Shown here: positions 9,304 through 16,884 of the stretch, one piece after another
Layout of the letters: each line of letters opens with the position of its first letter
Position numbering within the stretch: position 1 is the stretch's first letter
Assembly (NCBI RefSeq): GCF_028275115.1
Contig: NZ_JAQCNH010000009.1
Location: 1 to 38,100 of the forward strand
Reading direction: 5' to 3'
Source of the DNA: Halorientalis sp.
GTDB taxonomy: Archaea > Halobacteriota > Halobacteria > Halobacteriales > Haloarculaceae
Length of the DNA stretch: 38,100 bases
Made by a program: the position numbers and the translations under genes
The notes under the pieces: generated by a model
Told to the model about the DNA's origin: nothing
What the model saw: the letters and a program-made list of their open reading frames with translations, nothing else
The model's database searches: none

Positions 9304-9369
9304 TTACTGTTCCTCGACGTCGACTGCTGCCTCGCGGCTGACGCCGCTCGGACCGTCCGGTGATCTCAT
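9304..9369 (-). CDS. Micro-ORF of 21 codons between rpl29 and rnp1
   Basis: The ATG (9367-9369) overlaps the L29 stop by four bases (ATGA), the TAA (9304-9306) ends one base before the rnp1 ATG, and the frame is open in between. The peptide starts MRSPDGPSGVSREAAV and is hydrophilic, without a recognisable domain. In several other archaea, for example Methanocaldococcus, this slot holds the eIF1/SUI1 gene. It could be a relic, a coupling peptide that keeps ribosomes moving to rnp1, or a small real protein. The spacing argues for translation; the function is unknown. Confidence 0.4.
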   Translation of the reverse strand: MRSPDGPSGVSREAAVDVEEQ

Positions 9370-9572
9370 TCGAGATCACCCTCTTCCCGGCGAATCGTCT
9401 TGATCCGGGCGATTGCTTTGCGAATCTCCTTGATTTTGCCCGGGTTGTCCGGGCGCCCACCCGCGGCCTGCACGGCCTGGGTATTGAGGAGCTCCGTCTC
9501 TAGGTCGTCGAGTTCCGCCTCCCGTTCGGCGGGCGTCATGTCGCGGATTTCGTCGGTGTGGATGATCGTCAT
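9366..9572 (-). CDS. rpl29: 50S ribosomal protein L29 (uL29)
   Basis: Two-helix protein at the polypeptide exit tunnel, 68 residues. It shows IRDMTPAEREAELDDLETEL, then LLNTQAVQAAGGRPDNPGKI and IKEIRKAIARIKTIRREE, the classic helical hairpin with the family signature in the second helix. Four-base overlap with S3 upstream and with the micro-ORF downstream. Confidence 0.95.
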   Translation of the reverse strand: MTIIHTDEIRDMTPAEREAELDDLETELLNTQAVQAAGGRPDNPGKIKEIRKAIARIKTIRREEGDLE

Positions 9573-10498
9573 TCGTCCTCAGCCTCCTCTTCCATCTCGC
9601 TCATCAGTTCCTCGGCTTCCGCCTCGGTCTCCTCGTCGACTTCGGACTCGATAGCGTCGTCGAGTTCCTCGATATCGACGTCGTCGGGTTCGTCGTCGGG
9701 GACGGCGACCTCATCGTCAGGTTCGACGACCTCCTCGTCGACGACCTCCTCGACGGCTTCCTCGTCGACCGAGTCGGCGTCCGCCGGCGGCGCACCCGTC
9801 GTGGGGGCCTCGTCGCCGGCGTCGGGTTCGTCCTCGGCCTCGCCCTCGAGCAGTTCCTCGACGGTTTCGCCCTCGACGTCTTCAACGTAGTCCTCGACGT
9901 CGGCGTCCTCGTAGATGCGGAAATCGTCGGGGAGCTGCGCGTTGGGCGGGATGATCTTCACATCCACGCCAATGGTGCCGAGCTTCATGACTGCCGTGCC
10001 CTGCCCGTGGTCGACGATCTCCTCTGCGGGCTCACCGTTGTGTTTGATGTAGCCACGGTTGAACTTCTCTACGCGTGAGCGTGCGCCCGTGACTTTGCCC
10101 GAGAGCACGATTTCGGCTCCCAACGCACCGGCTTCCACGATCCGGTCGATCGTGGTGTGACCAGCCTTCCGGAAGTACCAGCCGCGTTCGAGCGCGTTGG
10201 CCAGGCGGTCAGCGACGATCCGGGCGTTCAGGTCCGGCTCCTCGACCTCCTGGACGTCGATCTGGGGGTCTTCCAGGTCGAAGCGCTCTTCGAGTTGGGT
10301 GGTGACCTTTCGGATGTTCTTCCCGCCCTTGCCGATGACCATGCCTGGTTTTTCCGCTTTGAGGACAATCTGGGTTCCCATCGGCGTCTTGGCGACGTCC
10401 ATGCCGCCGTAGCCCGCACGGCCCAGTTCGTCGGCGAAGAACTCGTCGATCTGGGTCCGCTGGAGGCCGTCCTCGATGAACTGTTGTTCGTCGGCCAT
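9569..10498 (-). CDS. rps3: 30S ribosomal protein S3 (uS3) with long acidic tail
   Basis: Small-subunit head protein at the mRNA entry site, 309 residues. The KH domain (about 17-85) has the GxxG loop VIGKGGKNI at 54-62; the S3 C-terminal domain follows (GWYFRKAGHTTIDRIVEAG, VTGARSRVEKFNRGYIKHNG). From about residue 197 to the end it is almost entirely Glu, Asp, Ala and Val, a tail of some 110 residues seen in haloarchaeal S3. I start at 10498, where the ATG overlaps the L22 stop by one base. Confidence 0.95.
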   Translation of the reverse strand: MADEQQFIEDGLQRTQIDEFFADELGRAGYGGMDVAKTPMGTQIVLKAEKPGMVIGKGGKNIRKVTTQLEERFDLEDPQIDVQEVEEPDLNARIVADRLANALERGWYFRKAGHTTIDRIVEAGALGAEIVLSGKVTGARSRVEKFNRGYIKHNGEPAEEIVDHGQGTAVMKLGTIGVDVKIIPPNAQLPDDFRIYEDADVEDYVEDVEGETVEELLEGEAEDEPDAGDEAPTTGAPPADADSVDEEAVEEVVDEEVVEPDDEVAVPDDEPDDVDIEELDDAIESEVDEETEAEAEELMSEMEEEAEDE

Positions 10499-10959
10499 CA
10501 GTCTTCGACCTCCTCCAGAATCAGTTCGACGTCGACTTCCGGGGAGTTCCACTCGCTGGCCCGCCCCATCGCACGAGGCTGGCGGCCGCGTGTTTCGCCG
10601 ACCTTGTGGGCGGCGACGTGGAGAATCTCCATGGAGGCACCGTCGAATCCCTGGTGGTCGGCGTTGCCGACCGCGTTCTCGATCAGGTCCAGGAAGGCCT
10701 CGCTGGCCTTCTCCGGGAACCGACCGGCGTCCCAGCCGTCGATGTCGTTACGATGACCGACACCCGAGTTGTGAGACTTGAAAGGCACCGACTGCTCTTC
10801 GTTGATGACCGCTTCGAGGTACTCGATTGCCTCGCCGGCGGTCATGCCCTTGAGTTCGCGGGCGATGGCCTTGCTGTGCTTGTGGCTCATCTGCCGTTCC
10901 CGAAGCATCGCTTTCGCCGTCGCGTCCGGGTCCGGGTCGATTGAGTAGCTGATTCCCAT
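10498..10959 (-). CDS. rpl22: 50S ribosomal protein L22 (uL22)
   Basis: Contacts all 23S rRNA domains and lines the exit tunnel; 153 residues, the archaeal length. MLRERQMSHKHSKAIARELK, YLEAVINEEQSVPFKSHNSG and VGHRNDIDGWDAGRFPEKA are conserved; the tunnel beta-hairpin is around VGETRGRQPRAMGRASEWN. It follows S19 with a three-base gap. Confidence 0.95.
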   Translation of the reverse strand: MGISYSIDPDPDATAKAMLRERQMSHKHSKAIARELKGMTAGEAIEYLEAVINEEQSVPFKSHNSGVGHRNDIDGWDAGRFPEKASEAFLDLIENAVGNADHQGFDGASMEILHVAAHKVGETRGRQPRAMGRASEWNSPEVDVELILEEVED

Positions 10960-10962
10960 GTG

Positions 10963-11385
10963 TTATTTGAGTGGCACGAACTTCGAGGACCGGGTCGCCC
11001 CGATCCCGGCCTGTCCGTGCTCGACGGATGTCCGTGTGAGCTGGAACTCGCCGAGGTAGTGGCCGAGCATCTCGGGCTCTACCTTGACGCGCTCGAAGCT
11101 CTGGCCGTTGTGGACGGCAAACGTCAGGTCGACCATCTCCGGCAGGATCGGCATGTCGCGCAGATGCGTCCGGATCGGGTCGTTCGCGGTCTCCTCCTCG
11201 CCGGCCTCGCGGGCCTCCTCGAGCAACTGTTCTTTCTCGTAGGACAGGCCGCGATCGATACTTCGCCGCTGGCGTGCGGGGAGCAGTTCCGCGACCTCGT
11301 CGATGTCCATATCCTGCAACTCCTCGAGACTGTGACCACGGTAGGAGAACTCTCCCTCGTGACCGATTTGATACTCCGAACTCAT
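10963..11385 (-). CDS. rps19: 30S ribosomal protein S19 (uS19)
   Basis: Small-subunit head protein, 140 residues in the long archaeal form. The N-terminal half ([40 protein letters not shown]) is absent from bacterial S19. The core is [40 protein letters not shown], ending [14 protein letters not shown]. Its ATG overlaps the L2 stop by four bases. Confidence 0.96.
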   Translation of the reverse strand: MSSEYQIGHEGEFSYRGHSLEELQDMDIDEVAELLPARQRRSIDRGLSYEKEQLLEEAREAGEEETANDPIRTHLRDMPILPEMVDLTFAVHNGQSFERVKVEPEMLGHYLGEFQLTRTSVEHGQAGIGATRSSKFVPLK

Positions 11386-12113
11386 TCACTACCACCTTTG
11401 CCGCCGCGGCCGGTCTTCCGGGAACTGATGTCCCCGACCTTCCGGCCCGGCGGCGCGTTCCGCGAGATGGACTTGGGCTTGCCGGGGTGCTGGCGACCGC
11501 CACCACCGAACGGGTGGTCGACGGCGTTCATCGCCACACCACGAACGTTGGGCCACTTCGTCCCGCGCGCTTTCATCTTGTGGTACTTGTTTCCGGCCTT
11601 GACGTAGGGTTTCTCGGTCCGACCACCACCGGCGACGACCCCGATGGTCGCCCGGCAGTCCGGATCGAGCCGCTTGATCTCCCCCGACGGGAGTTTCACG
11701 ACCGCGACCGAGCGGTCGTGAGTCATGAGCTGGGCGGAGACGCCCGACGCGCGGGCGAACTTTCCACCGTCGCCGGCTTTGGCCTCGACGTTACAGACCG
11801 GAATTCCTTCCGGAATCTCGGCCAGTGGCATCGTGTTACCCGGCTCGATAGCCGCGGAGATACCGACCTGAATCTCGTCGCCCAGGCCGACACCTTCGGG
11901 TGCGAGCACGAGGCGCTGGTCGCCGTCCTCGAACTCGACAGCCGCGACGGGCGCGCTGCGGGCCGGGTCGTGTTCGATATCGACGACCGACCCCGAGACG
12001 ACGTCGGCGTCTTCGACCGTTCGGTGCGACAGGTCCGCCTTGTAGCGGTGTGACGGGGCCCGGAACGTGGGGCCACCGCGACCGCGTCGTTGTCCCTGAA
12101 TTCGTCGTCCCAT
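11382..12113 (-). CDS. rpl2: 50S ribosomal protein L2 (uL2)
   Basis: Core large-subunit protein needed for subunit joining and peptidyl-transferase activity; 243 residues. It starts [20 protein letters not shown] and keeps the essential histidine H200 in [37 protein letters not shown] and [20 protein letters not shown] are also typical. It lies two bases after the L23 stop. Confidence 0.97.
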   Translation of the reverse strand: MGRRIQGQRRGRGGPTFRAPSHRYKADLSHRTVEDADVVSGSVVDIEHDPARSAPVAAVEFEDGDQRLVLAPEGVGLGDEIQVGISAAIEPGNTMPLAEIPEGIPVCNVEAKAGDGGKFARASGVSAQLMTHDRSVAVVKLPSGEIKRLDPDCRATIGVVAGGGRTEKPYVKAGNKYHKMKARGTKWPNVRGVAMNAVDHPFGGGGRQHPGKPKSISRNAPPGRKVGDISSRKTGRGGKGGSE

Positions 12114-12115
12114 GG

Positions 12116-12370
12116 TTAGAACACCCCGATCCGGGAGGCGATCTCTTCGGCGTCGTCCTCCTCGGACAGTGTCACCGTTGCCTTCTTTTCGCCGTCCATC
12201 GTGACCATCGTGTTCACGTCGACGATCGACACGTCAAACTGGTCTTCGATGTCACCGGCGATCTCGTCTTTCTCCGCCTGCGTGTCGACGACGAACTGCA
12301 GCTTGTTCTCGAAGTCCATCTTGTTCATCGCCTTCTCCGTGACGTGGGGGTGGTGGATGACAGAACTCAT
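12116..12370 (-). CDS. rpl23: 50S ribosomal protein L23 (uL23)
   Basis: Exit-tunnel protein and docking site for SRP, 84 residues. It reads SSVIHHPHVTEKAMNKMDFE, NKLQFVVDTQAEKDEIAGDI, DVNTMVTMDGEKKATVTLSE and ends IASRIGVF. The short archaeal form lacks the tunnel loop of bacterial L23. The ATG overlaps the L4 stop by four bases. Confidence 0.96.
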   Translation of the reverse strand: MSSVIHHPHVTEKAMNKMDFENKLQFVVDTQAEKDEIAGDIEDQFDVSIVDVNTMVTMDGEKKATVTLSEEDDAEEIASRIGVF

Positions 12371-13110
12371 CTGTCGGCCACCTCCTCGAGGGCGCTCTCG
12401 GTCCAGACGGTGAGCCGGCCGGGTTGGCCGCCGGGCGCGAGGTCTTCCGCGTTGACTTCACGACTCGTCGCCACATCCGCGCCCGCGAGATTGCGGGCGG
12501 CACGCGACGGCTCCTCGCTGGTGACGAACAGGATCGAGGACGGCCGACGGTATTTCCGGCCGCGGGTTTTGCCCTGGCCGGCCTTGATTTTGGTGTCGTC
12601 GGCACGCTCGATGTCGTCCGCGAGGCCGAGTGCCTCCAGCACGTCCACGACCGCCTGCGTCTTCTGGAGGTCCTCGAAGTCGTCGGAGACGACCACCGGC
12701 AACTCCGTGTCGTCGTCGAACTCGTGGCCGCGCTCACGAACGGTCTCCTCGTCGGTCGTGGCCGCGACGGCCGACCGGACGGCGAGTTTGCGCTCTTTGT
12801 CGTTGATTTTTTGCGTGCGATCCTTCTCTGACTTCGGCGGGTGGGCCTGTCGGCCACCGACGGCCTGGGGCACGCGGCGGGCTTTGCCACCCTCACGGGG
12901 GACGTGAGCCATACCGCGGCCGGAGCCGAACGACTCCGCCGGCGTCCGCAGGCCGGCGTGGTCGTCGCTGCCGTAGTCCTGTTTCCGGTTTGCCTGGGCG
13001 GCCAACACTGCCGACCGGATCAGGTCCGGCCGGAACTGCGTGTCGAAGACGCCGGGGAGTTCGGCTGCCCCGTCTTCGTCGCCGTCCAGGGTGTGTACTG
13101 TCGCGTTCAT
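12367..13110 (-). CDS. rpl4: 50S ribosomal protein L4 (uL4)
   Basis: Large-subunit protein lining the exit tunnel, 247 residues. RPDLIRSAVLAAQANRKQDY leads into the long tunnel loop (SFGSGRGMAHVPREGGKARR, GGRQAHPPKSEKDRTQKIND). The C-terminal globular part has VLEALGLADDIERADDTKIK, GQGKTRGRKYRRPSSILFV. In bacteria L4 represses its own S10 operon; nothing visible here shows such a leader structure. Four-base overlap with L3. Confidence 0.96.
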   Translation of the reverse strand: MNATVHTLDGDEDGAAELPGVFDTQFRPDLIRSAVLAAQANRKQDYGSDDHAGLRTPAESFGSGRGMAHVPREGGKARRVPQAVGGRQAHPPKSEKDRTQKINDKERKLAVRSAVAATTDEETVRERGHEFDDDTELPVVVSDDFEDLQKTQAVVDVLEALGLADDIERADDTKIKAGQGKTRGRKYRRPSSILFVTSEEPSRAARNLAGADVATSREVNAEDLAPGGQPGRLTVWTESALEEVADR

Positions 13111-14123
13111 CCTTGATTAGACTCCGTGGAGACGTAGCGCACCTCGGGGTCGAGACGCGGTTGGTCGTTCGGTCGGACCGCCGGGCGGAAGCGCAGCAGG
13201 CGCTTGTCCGGCCCGGGCAGCGAGCCTTTCACCAGCGCGTACGGCCCGTCGACCTCGCCGTAGTTGACGAAACCGCCGTCGACGGAGGGCTCGTCACCCT
13301 CGCCCACGTCAATGAGCCGCTTGTTTAGCTCGGTCCGTTGGTGGTAGCCCATCTGCCCCTGCTGAGGGACGGTCGAGCGCACACGCGAGGGGTTCCACGG
13401 GCCGAGATTGCCGATTCGGCGGCGCCAGCCCTGGCGCTTGTGCTTGCCCTTCCGTTTCTGGACGCCCCAGCGCTTGACGGGACCCTGCGTCCCCTTGCCT
13501 TTCGTGATACCGGAGGCATCCATGTACTCGCCGGCGCGGAACACCTCGTTCATCGCGTGTTCGCCACCCTCCTCGAGGAGGTCGAACGCGAACTCGACAC
13601 GGTCGGAAAGCGAGCCACCGCCGACGCGTGTCTCCATCACGTCGGGCTCTTTTTTCGGGACGCTGGGGACGACGTCGGGGACCGAGTGCGTGATGACACG
13701 CACGTCCGCGAGGTCACCGTTCTCCAGCGCGGTCTGTACTTGTTCGCGTGCGCCCTCGGCGTCGTGGCTCTCGGGCAGGTCTAGCGTCCGGTCGAGCTCC
13801 GGGTGGAACTCGTCGGTCCAGGCCTCCGTGAGCGGTCGATTGCCGTAGGGCGTGTCTTCGTAGGCTCGCACGGCGACGGCGCGCATCGGCGGCGTCTCGA
13901 CGACGGTAACGGGCACCGTCTCCTCCATCCCCTCGCGCGGGGAGTCGGGCTCGTCGTTGATCATCACGACGTGTGTCATGCCGGCTTTGTATCCGGCGAA
14001 GCCCTGGAGGCCCGGCTGTCCCTCGTCGTCCGGCCAGGTGTTGAATCGCGGCACTTCACTGACCGACCGCTTCCGCGGGCCAAAGCCCAGCGAGCCTTTG
14101 CGTGGTCTGCTTGGTTGTGGCAT
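13107..14123 (-). CDS. rpl3: 50S ribosomal protein L3 (uL3)
   Basis: L3 organises the peptidyl-transferase centre; 338 residues, the long archaeal form. It begins MPQPSRPRKGSLGFGPRKRS; GFAGYKAGMTHVVMINDEPD is conserved, and the central finger reaching the active site is KGKGTQGPVKRWGVQKRKGK with RQGWRRRIGNLGPWNPSRVR. The C-terminus has VKGSLPGPDKRLLRFRPAVR. It follows the SPOUT methyltransferase with a 7-base gap. Confidence 0.97.
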   Translation of the reverse strand: MPQPSRPRKGSLGFGPRKRSVSEVPRFNTWPDDEGQPGLQGFAGYKAGMTHVVMINDEPDSPREGMEETVPVTVVETPPMRAVAVRAYEDTPYGNRPLTEAWTDEFHPELDRTLDLPESHDAEGAREQVQTALENGDLADVRVITHSVPDVVPSVPKKEPDVMETRVGGGSLSDRVEFAFDLLEEGGEHAMNEVFRAGEYMDASGITKGKGTQGPVKRWGVQKRKGKHKRQGWRRRIGNLGPWNPSRVRSTVPQQGQMGYHQRTELNKRLIDVGEGDEPSVDGGFVNYGEVDGPYALVKGSLPGPDKRLLRFRPAVRPNDQPRLDPEVRYVSTESNQG

Positions 14124-14130
14124 TCGTTGG

Positions 14131-15006
14131 TCACTCCGTGAGTGAGAGGCTAGCGAGCACGGCGAACATCGCTTCTTCCGTTCGCACGACCTCGCTTCCT
14201 TGATTCGGAACCGCGTTCAGCCAGAGGTCGAACCGGGACCCTTCCGGTTCGTCCGCGGGTAGATCCGTCCGTTCTCGCTCGGCCTCCTCGCCGCCCTCGT
14301 CGCCGCCCGGTGGGGCGACACCGAGTATCTCCGGCAGGCCGCGTTCGGGCGCTCCGAACACGACCGTCATCCCTCGCGGCCCCGTGTCGGCGACGATGTC
14401 GCCGAGACGGTCGACACTCAGCTGTTCGCCGTGCCGTGATGTGGCAAGGCGGACGCCGGCGTCGTCACGCGAGAGTTCCGTCGAGAGGTCCGACGCCTCG
14501 ACGACGAATCCCGGCGGGGACTCGTCGACGAACTTTGCGCGGACCGGCCGTCGCGAAGAGACCCTGATGGATACGCGCTCTCCCTCCCTGAGACCCTCTT
14601 TGGGTTCGGGGAGGGAGATCGGGTGTTGCAGTCCGCAATTGACCCGAACGCGTCCGTCAGATCCGACCTCGGTCACGATTCCCTGTCTTAACGACCCCGA
14701 ATCGTCCGATCCGGAGCCGGTCCGTGATGCGACGCGGAGCGGCGGCAGGACGCCCGCGTACTCTAGTTCGTCCCGCTTACCCCACGCCTCCTTTCGGAGG
14801 TATGGCGGCGTCGCGGCGTACCGTAACACGGTTTCGACGAACCCGTCACCCCACCGGCCTTCCGCCCCCGAGTCGGGGAAGACGACCAGGCGATTGACCC
14901 GGAACACCGTCGCCGCGCGGGCGACATAACCGATTTTGCGAGTTGCCTCGCGTTTGTCTTCGGCTTCCCGGGTCAGCGATGACGGCACGAGTACGCTGAC
15001 TGTCAT
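14131..15006 (-). CDS. SPOUT-class RNA methyltransferase (DUF171/C9orf114-like)
   Basis: Putative SAM-dependent RNA methyltransferase of the SPOUT superfamily, 291 residues; in archaea this family often heads the S10 operon. The N-terminal alpha/beta part (MTVSVLVPSSLTREAEDKRE, YVARAATVFRVNRLVVFPDS) is followed by an inserted OB-like barrel (about residues 85-165, RQGIVTEVGSDGRVRVNCGL, EGERVSIRVSSRRPVRAKFV). The C-terminal knot region has MTVVFGAPERGLPEILG, the expected SAM-binding loop. The target RNA is unknown; a ribosomal RNA target is suggested by context only. First gene of the operon; the ATG at 15006 has a TATA-like box about 57 bases upstream. Confidence 0.88.
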   Translation of the reverse strand: MTVSVLVPSSLTREAEDKREATRKIGYVARAATVFRVNRLVVFPDSGAEGRWGDGFVETVLRYAATPPYLRKEAWGKRDELEYAGVLPPLRVASRTGSGSDDSGSLRQGIVTEVGSDGRVRVNCGLQHPISLPEPKEGLREGERVSIRVSSRRPVRAKFVDESPPGFVVEASDLSTELSRDDAGVRLATSRHGEQLSVDRLGDIVADTGPRGMTVVFGAPERGLPEILGVAPPGGDEGGEEAERERTDLPADEPEGSRFDLWLNAVPNQGSEVVRTEEAMFAVLASLSLTE

Positions 15007-15062
15007 GCCGTGACACTTCTACGCCACGCCACTAGACTGTGCCGAATCTTCTCTACTGCCGG

Positions 15063-15071
15063 GTTAAAAAG
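15063..15071 (-). promoter_or_regulatory. Candidate TATA box of the ribosomal superoperon
   Basis: On the minus strand CTTTTTAAC lies 57-65 bases upstream of the first start codon (15006), the only clear AT-rich element before the operon. Transcription would start near 15040 and give a leader of about 35 nt. No other element was recognised in 15007-15390, a 380-base stretch where I see no convincing gene on either strand. Confidence 0.4.
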
Positions 15072-15399
15072 AACCCGCTTCGCGTGCGAGATGGGGCGCG
15101 TTCACACGGGCCGGCGTTCGACCACGGACGAGTTCGACCCTGCGCCGTCCGCGTGGTCGGCGTCGTGAGTGTGGACCTGCCACCGCGCGCAATCAACTGT
15201 CTCAGGTCAGCCCCTCTCGCGGGCCGTGGTCACCGTCAGCGCCATCGGTTCCAGCCGACCCGTCGGCTCCAGCACACCCGACTGAACACCCGGCGGGCCG
15301 GGAACACGTCGCTGTCGACGGCCGTGCGTCCAGCCACTCCATCGTCGTGTGCGGGGAAACTAGCACGCCGCACGGCGGTTTCGACACCGATTCGGAAGG

Positions 15400-15410
15400 C
15401 TTATATTCAC
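15400..15410 (+). promoter_or_regulatory. TATA box of the tRNA-Gly gene
   Basis: CTTATATTCAC is centred about 30 bases before the tRNA 5' end (15435), the correct spacing for an archaeal TATA box directing a start a few bases upstream of the mature tRNA. It stands out in GC-rich surroundings. Confidence 0.6.
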
Positions 15411-15434
15411 TTCCAAAGATTGTACAGATGTAGC

Positions 15435-15505
15435 GCGCTGGTGGTGTAGTGGTATCACAGGACCCTGCCACGGTCCTAACCCGAGTTCAAATCTCGGCCA
15501 GCGCA
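15435..15505 (+). tRNA. tRNA-Gly (GCC)
   Basis: A 71-nt cloverleaf can be folded by eye. The acceptor stem is GCGCTGG (15435-15441) with CCAGCGC (15498-15504), discriminator A at 15505. The anticodon stem GGACC/GGTCC encloses loop CTGCCAC, giving anticodon GCC. The T arm is CCGAG TTCAAAT CTCGG. CCA is not encoded and no intron is present. The gene's 3' end is repeated twice downstream (15603 and 15721), marking it as a site of past duplication or integration. Confidence 0.96.
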
Positions 15506-15746
15506 TTTCTGCGGCGAACTATTTCGTGAGCCGCAGGAATTGTACCGAATTTGAACGAGAGAAGGCGCACGCTCGACCGGAGGGGGAGACCGTCTTCACG
15601 TAGTTCAAATCTCGGCCAGCGCACTTCTGCGGCGAACTATTTCGTGAGCCGCAGGAATCGTACCGAATTTGAACGAGAGAAGGCGCACGCTCGACCGGAG
15701 GGAGAGACCGTCTTCACGTAGTTCAACTCTCGGCCAGCGCACTTCT
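15485..15746 (+). repeat. 118-bp tandem repeat carrying the tRNA-Gly 3' end (2 full units plus partial third)
   Basis: Units run 15485-15602 and 15603-15720; a third start at 15721-15746 then diverges. Each begins with the 21-bp T-arm/acceptor end of the tRNA (third copy has A to C in the T loop). The two full units differ by about three bases, so the duplication is recent. Each unit also holds a hairpin (CTGCGGC/GCCGCAG at 15509-15515/15530-15536 and 15627-15633/15648-15654) and an inverted near-copy of the T arm, CCGAATTTGAAC at 15545-15556 and 15663-15674. tRNA 3' ends are classical attachment sites of archaeal integrative elements, so this may be stacked att sites, or simple unequal duplication. 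No integrase is present. Confidence 0.92.
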
Positions 15747-15853
15747 ATCGAGCGCAAATTCGTGGGCGACCGCTTCGCGTGTCGCTTAGATTGGCGCGAG
15801 GCGAAATCTTCACAGACAGCGACGGACCGTTTTCGGCCGAGGGGAGAGGCAAT

Positions 15854-16516
15854 CTATCCGTGCGGGGTGATTCTTCGTGTAGCGGCCGCGAACAGGCCGA
15901 GCGCGACGAGTAGTGCGCCGAAGCCGAACCCGGAACCGGGTTCGCCGGTGGTAGTGGCCGGTTCGGCGGTCCCCGGATCGGACGCGGGGTCGGCGGCGGA
16001 ATCGGCCGCCGTGACCGGTGCCCGCTCCGTGGTCGGCAACGCGGCTTCCGTCGGGGTCGGTTCCGTCTCGGCTGGTCCGAGTTCCAGTTCGTCTATGTAC
16101 TCTGATACCACACGTGGACGTATAACCGCTGTATCGAGGAGACGGTCTAACCGCGTCGACGAGCCACAGAGACCGAATCGGAAACCGGTCGCACCGACGA
16201 CGATTCGGGCGTCGAGTTCGGTGTCGAACGGCCCACAGCCGAACGCATTGTAGTCGGTGACACGCTCGCCACCACGTGGCCAGTAGGCGTAGGCGGCGGT
16301 AGCGGGGCCATCGACGCTGTACCCTGGGCCTCTGGCGCTCCGGGGAGCGAGTCGATAGGCGGTGTGTTGGACATCCGTGCCAGAAACGCGGAAGTCGACG
16401 ACACCGACGAGCGCGGCCGAGGGGGTCGCCGACCCGAACGGCGACGCGGCTCGCCGGGGTCGCACTGGCGGTCGGTGTCGCGGTGGCACTCCTGCCAGCG
16501 ACCGGTGGGGCCACAC
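15854..16516 (-). CDS. PGF-CTERM-like surface protein, no visible signal peptide
   Basis: I do not recognise the family. The body (VVDFRVSGTDVQHTAYRLA, YAYWPRGGERVTDYNAFGCG, GATGFRFGLCG) is followed by a Thr/Glu/Ala/Pro-rich linker and a C-terminal hydrophobic segment with a short basic end (EPGSGFGFGALLVALGLFAA then TRR), resembling the PGF-CTERM sorting signal that archaeosortase A processes in haloarchaea. Such proteins need an N-terminal signal peptide, yet none is present in the frame up to the GTG at 16516 or the alternative GTG at 16465. The 5' end overlaps the remnant of a divergent gene (16441-16769), so the true start may be lost. Start is uncertain; function unknown. Confidence 0.55.
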   Translation of the reverse strand: MWPHRSLAGVPPRHRPPVRPRRAASPFGSATPSAALVGVVDFRVSGTDVQHTAYRLAPRSARGPGYSVDGPATAAYAYWPRGGERVTDYNAFGCGPFDTELDARIVVGATGFRFGLCGSSTRLDRLLDTAVIRPRVVSEYIDELELGPAETEPTPTEAALPTTERAPVTAADSAADPASDPGTAEPATTTGEPGSGFGFGALLVALGLFAAATRRITPHG

Positions 16517-16769
16517 CGGCGACGCCGGGGTGCATCACCACGACGGGTAGATGAGGGAACCACGGCGGCGGGATGTGGGGCGGCTTGGGCTGGGTCTGGA
16601 TGCTCGGCGGCCTGCTCGGCGTACTGGCTGTGCTCGCCGTCGTGCTGTACGCCCTCGACGCGGGGGGACGCGAGAGACAGCCGAAGCGCTCGCGGTCCTG
16701 CGGCAGCGGGACGCCGCGGGCGAGATGGACGGGGAGGAGTTCGAGCGGCGCGAGGCCGACCTGAGCTAG
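16441..16769 (+). pseudogene. Broken SHOCT-domain membrane protein
   Basis: Pieces of one gene lie in order but not in one frame. At 16441-16530 the frame encodes a signal-peptide-like stretch (RLAGVALAVGVAVALLPAT) with no start codon ahead of it. A TGA interrupts that frame at 16552-16554. From the ATG at 16573 the same frame gives a membrane helix (MWGGLGWVWMLGGLLGVLAV). After a run of six G at 16662-16667 the frame must move back one base to reach the SHOCT domain (ETAEALAVLRQRDAAGEMDG then EEFERREADLS, stop at 16767-16769). SHOCT motifs are short C-terminal oligomerisation or targeting helices. Decay is the simplest reading; a sequencing error or slippage at the G run could explain that one break only. 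Confidence 0.7.
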
Positions 16770-16884
16770 GCGAATGGGGGACGGAGCGACCCGTGAACGG
16801 TCCGAAGGCCCGTGAACACGGCTCACCGGCGGCGAGCGAGCGGCGAAGGCAACGCACATGTGCCCGCCGGGCGGAACGGATGAC

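Noticed and set aside
432..15006. Bacterial-type L4-controlled S10 leader
   Set aside because: No leader hairpin is visible; the predicted leader is only about 35 nt.
15039..15449. Open frame on the plus strand between the superoperon and tRNA-Gly, and a Gly/Ala-rich minus frame there
   Set aside because: Both run into the tRNA or its promoter, have unusual composition and no recognisable features; the region reads as non-coding.
15485..15746. CRISPR array
   Set aside because: Units are contiguous 118-bp duplications with no unique spacers and start with a tRNA end.
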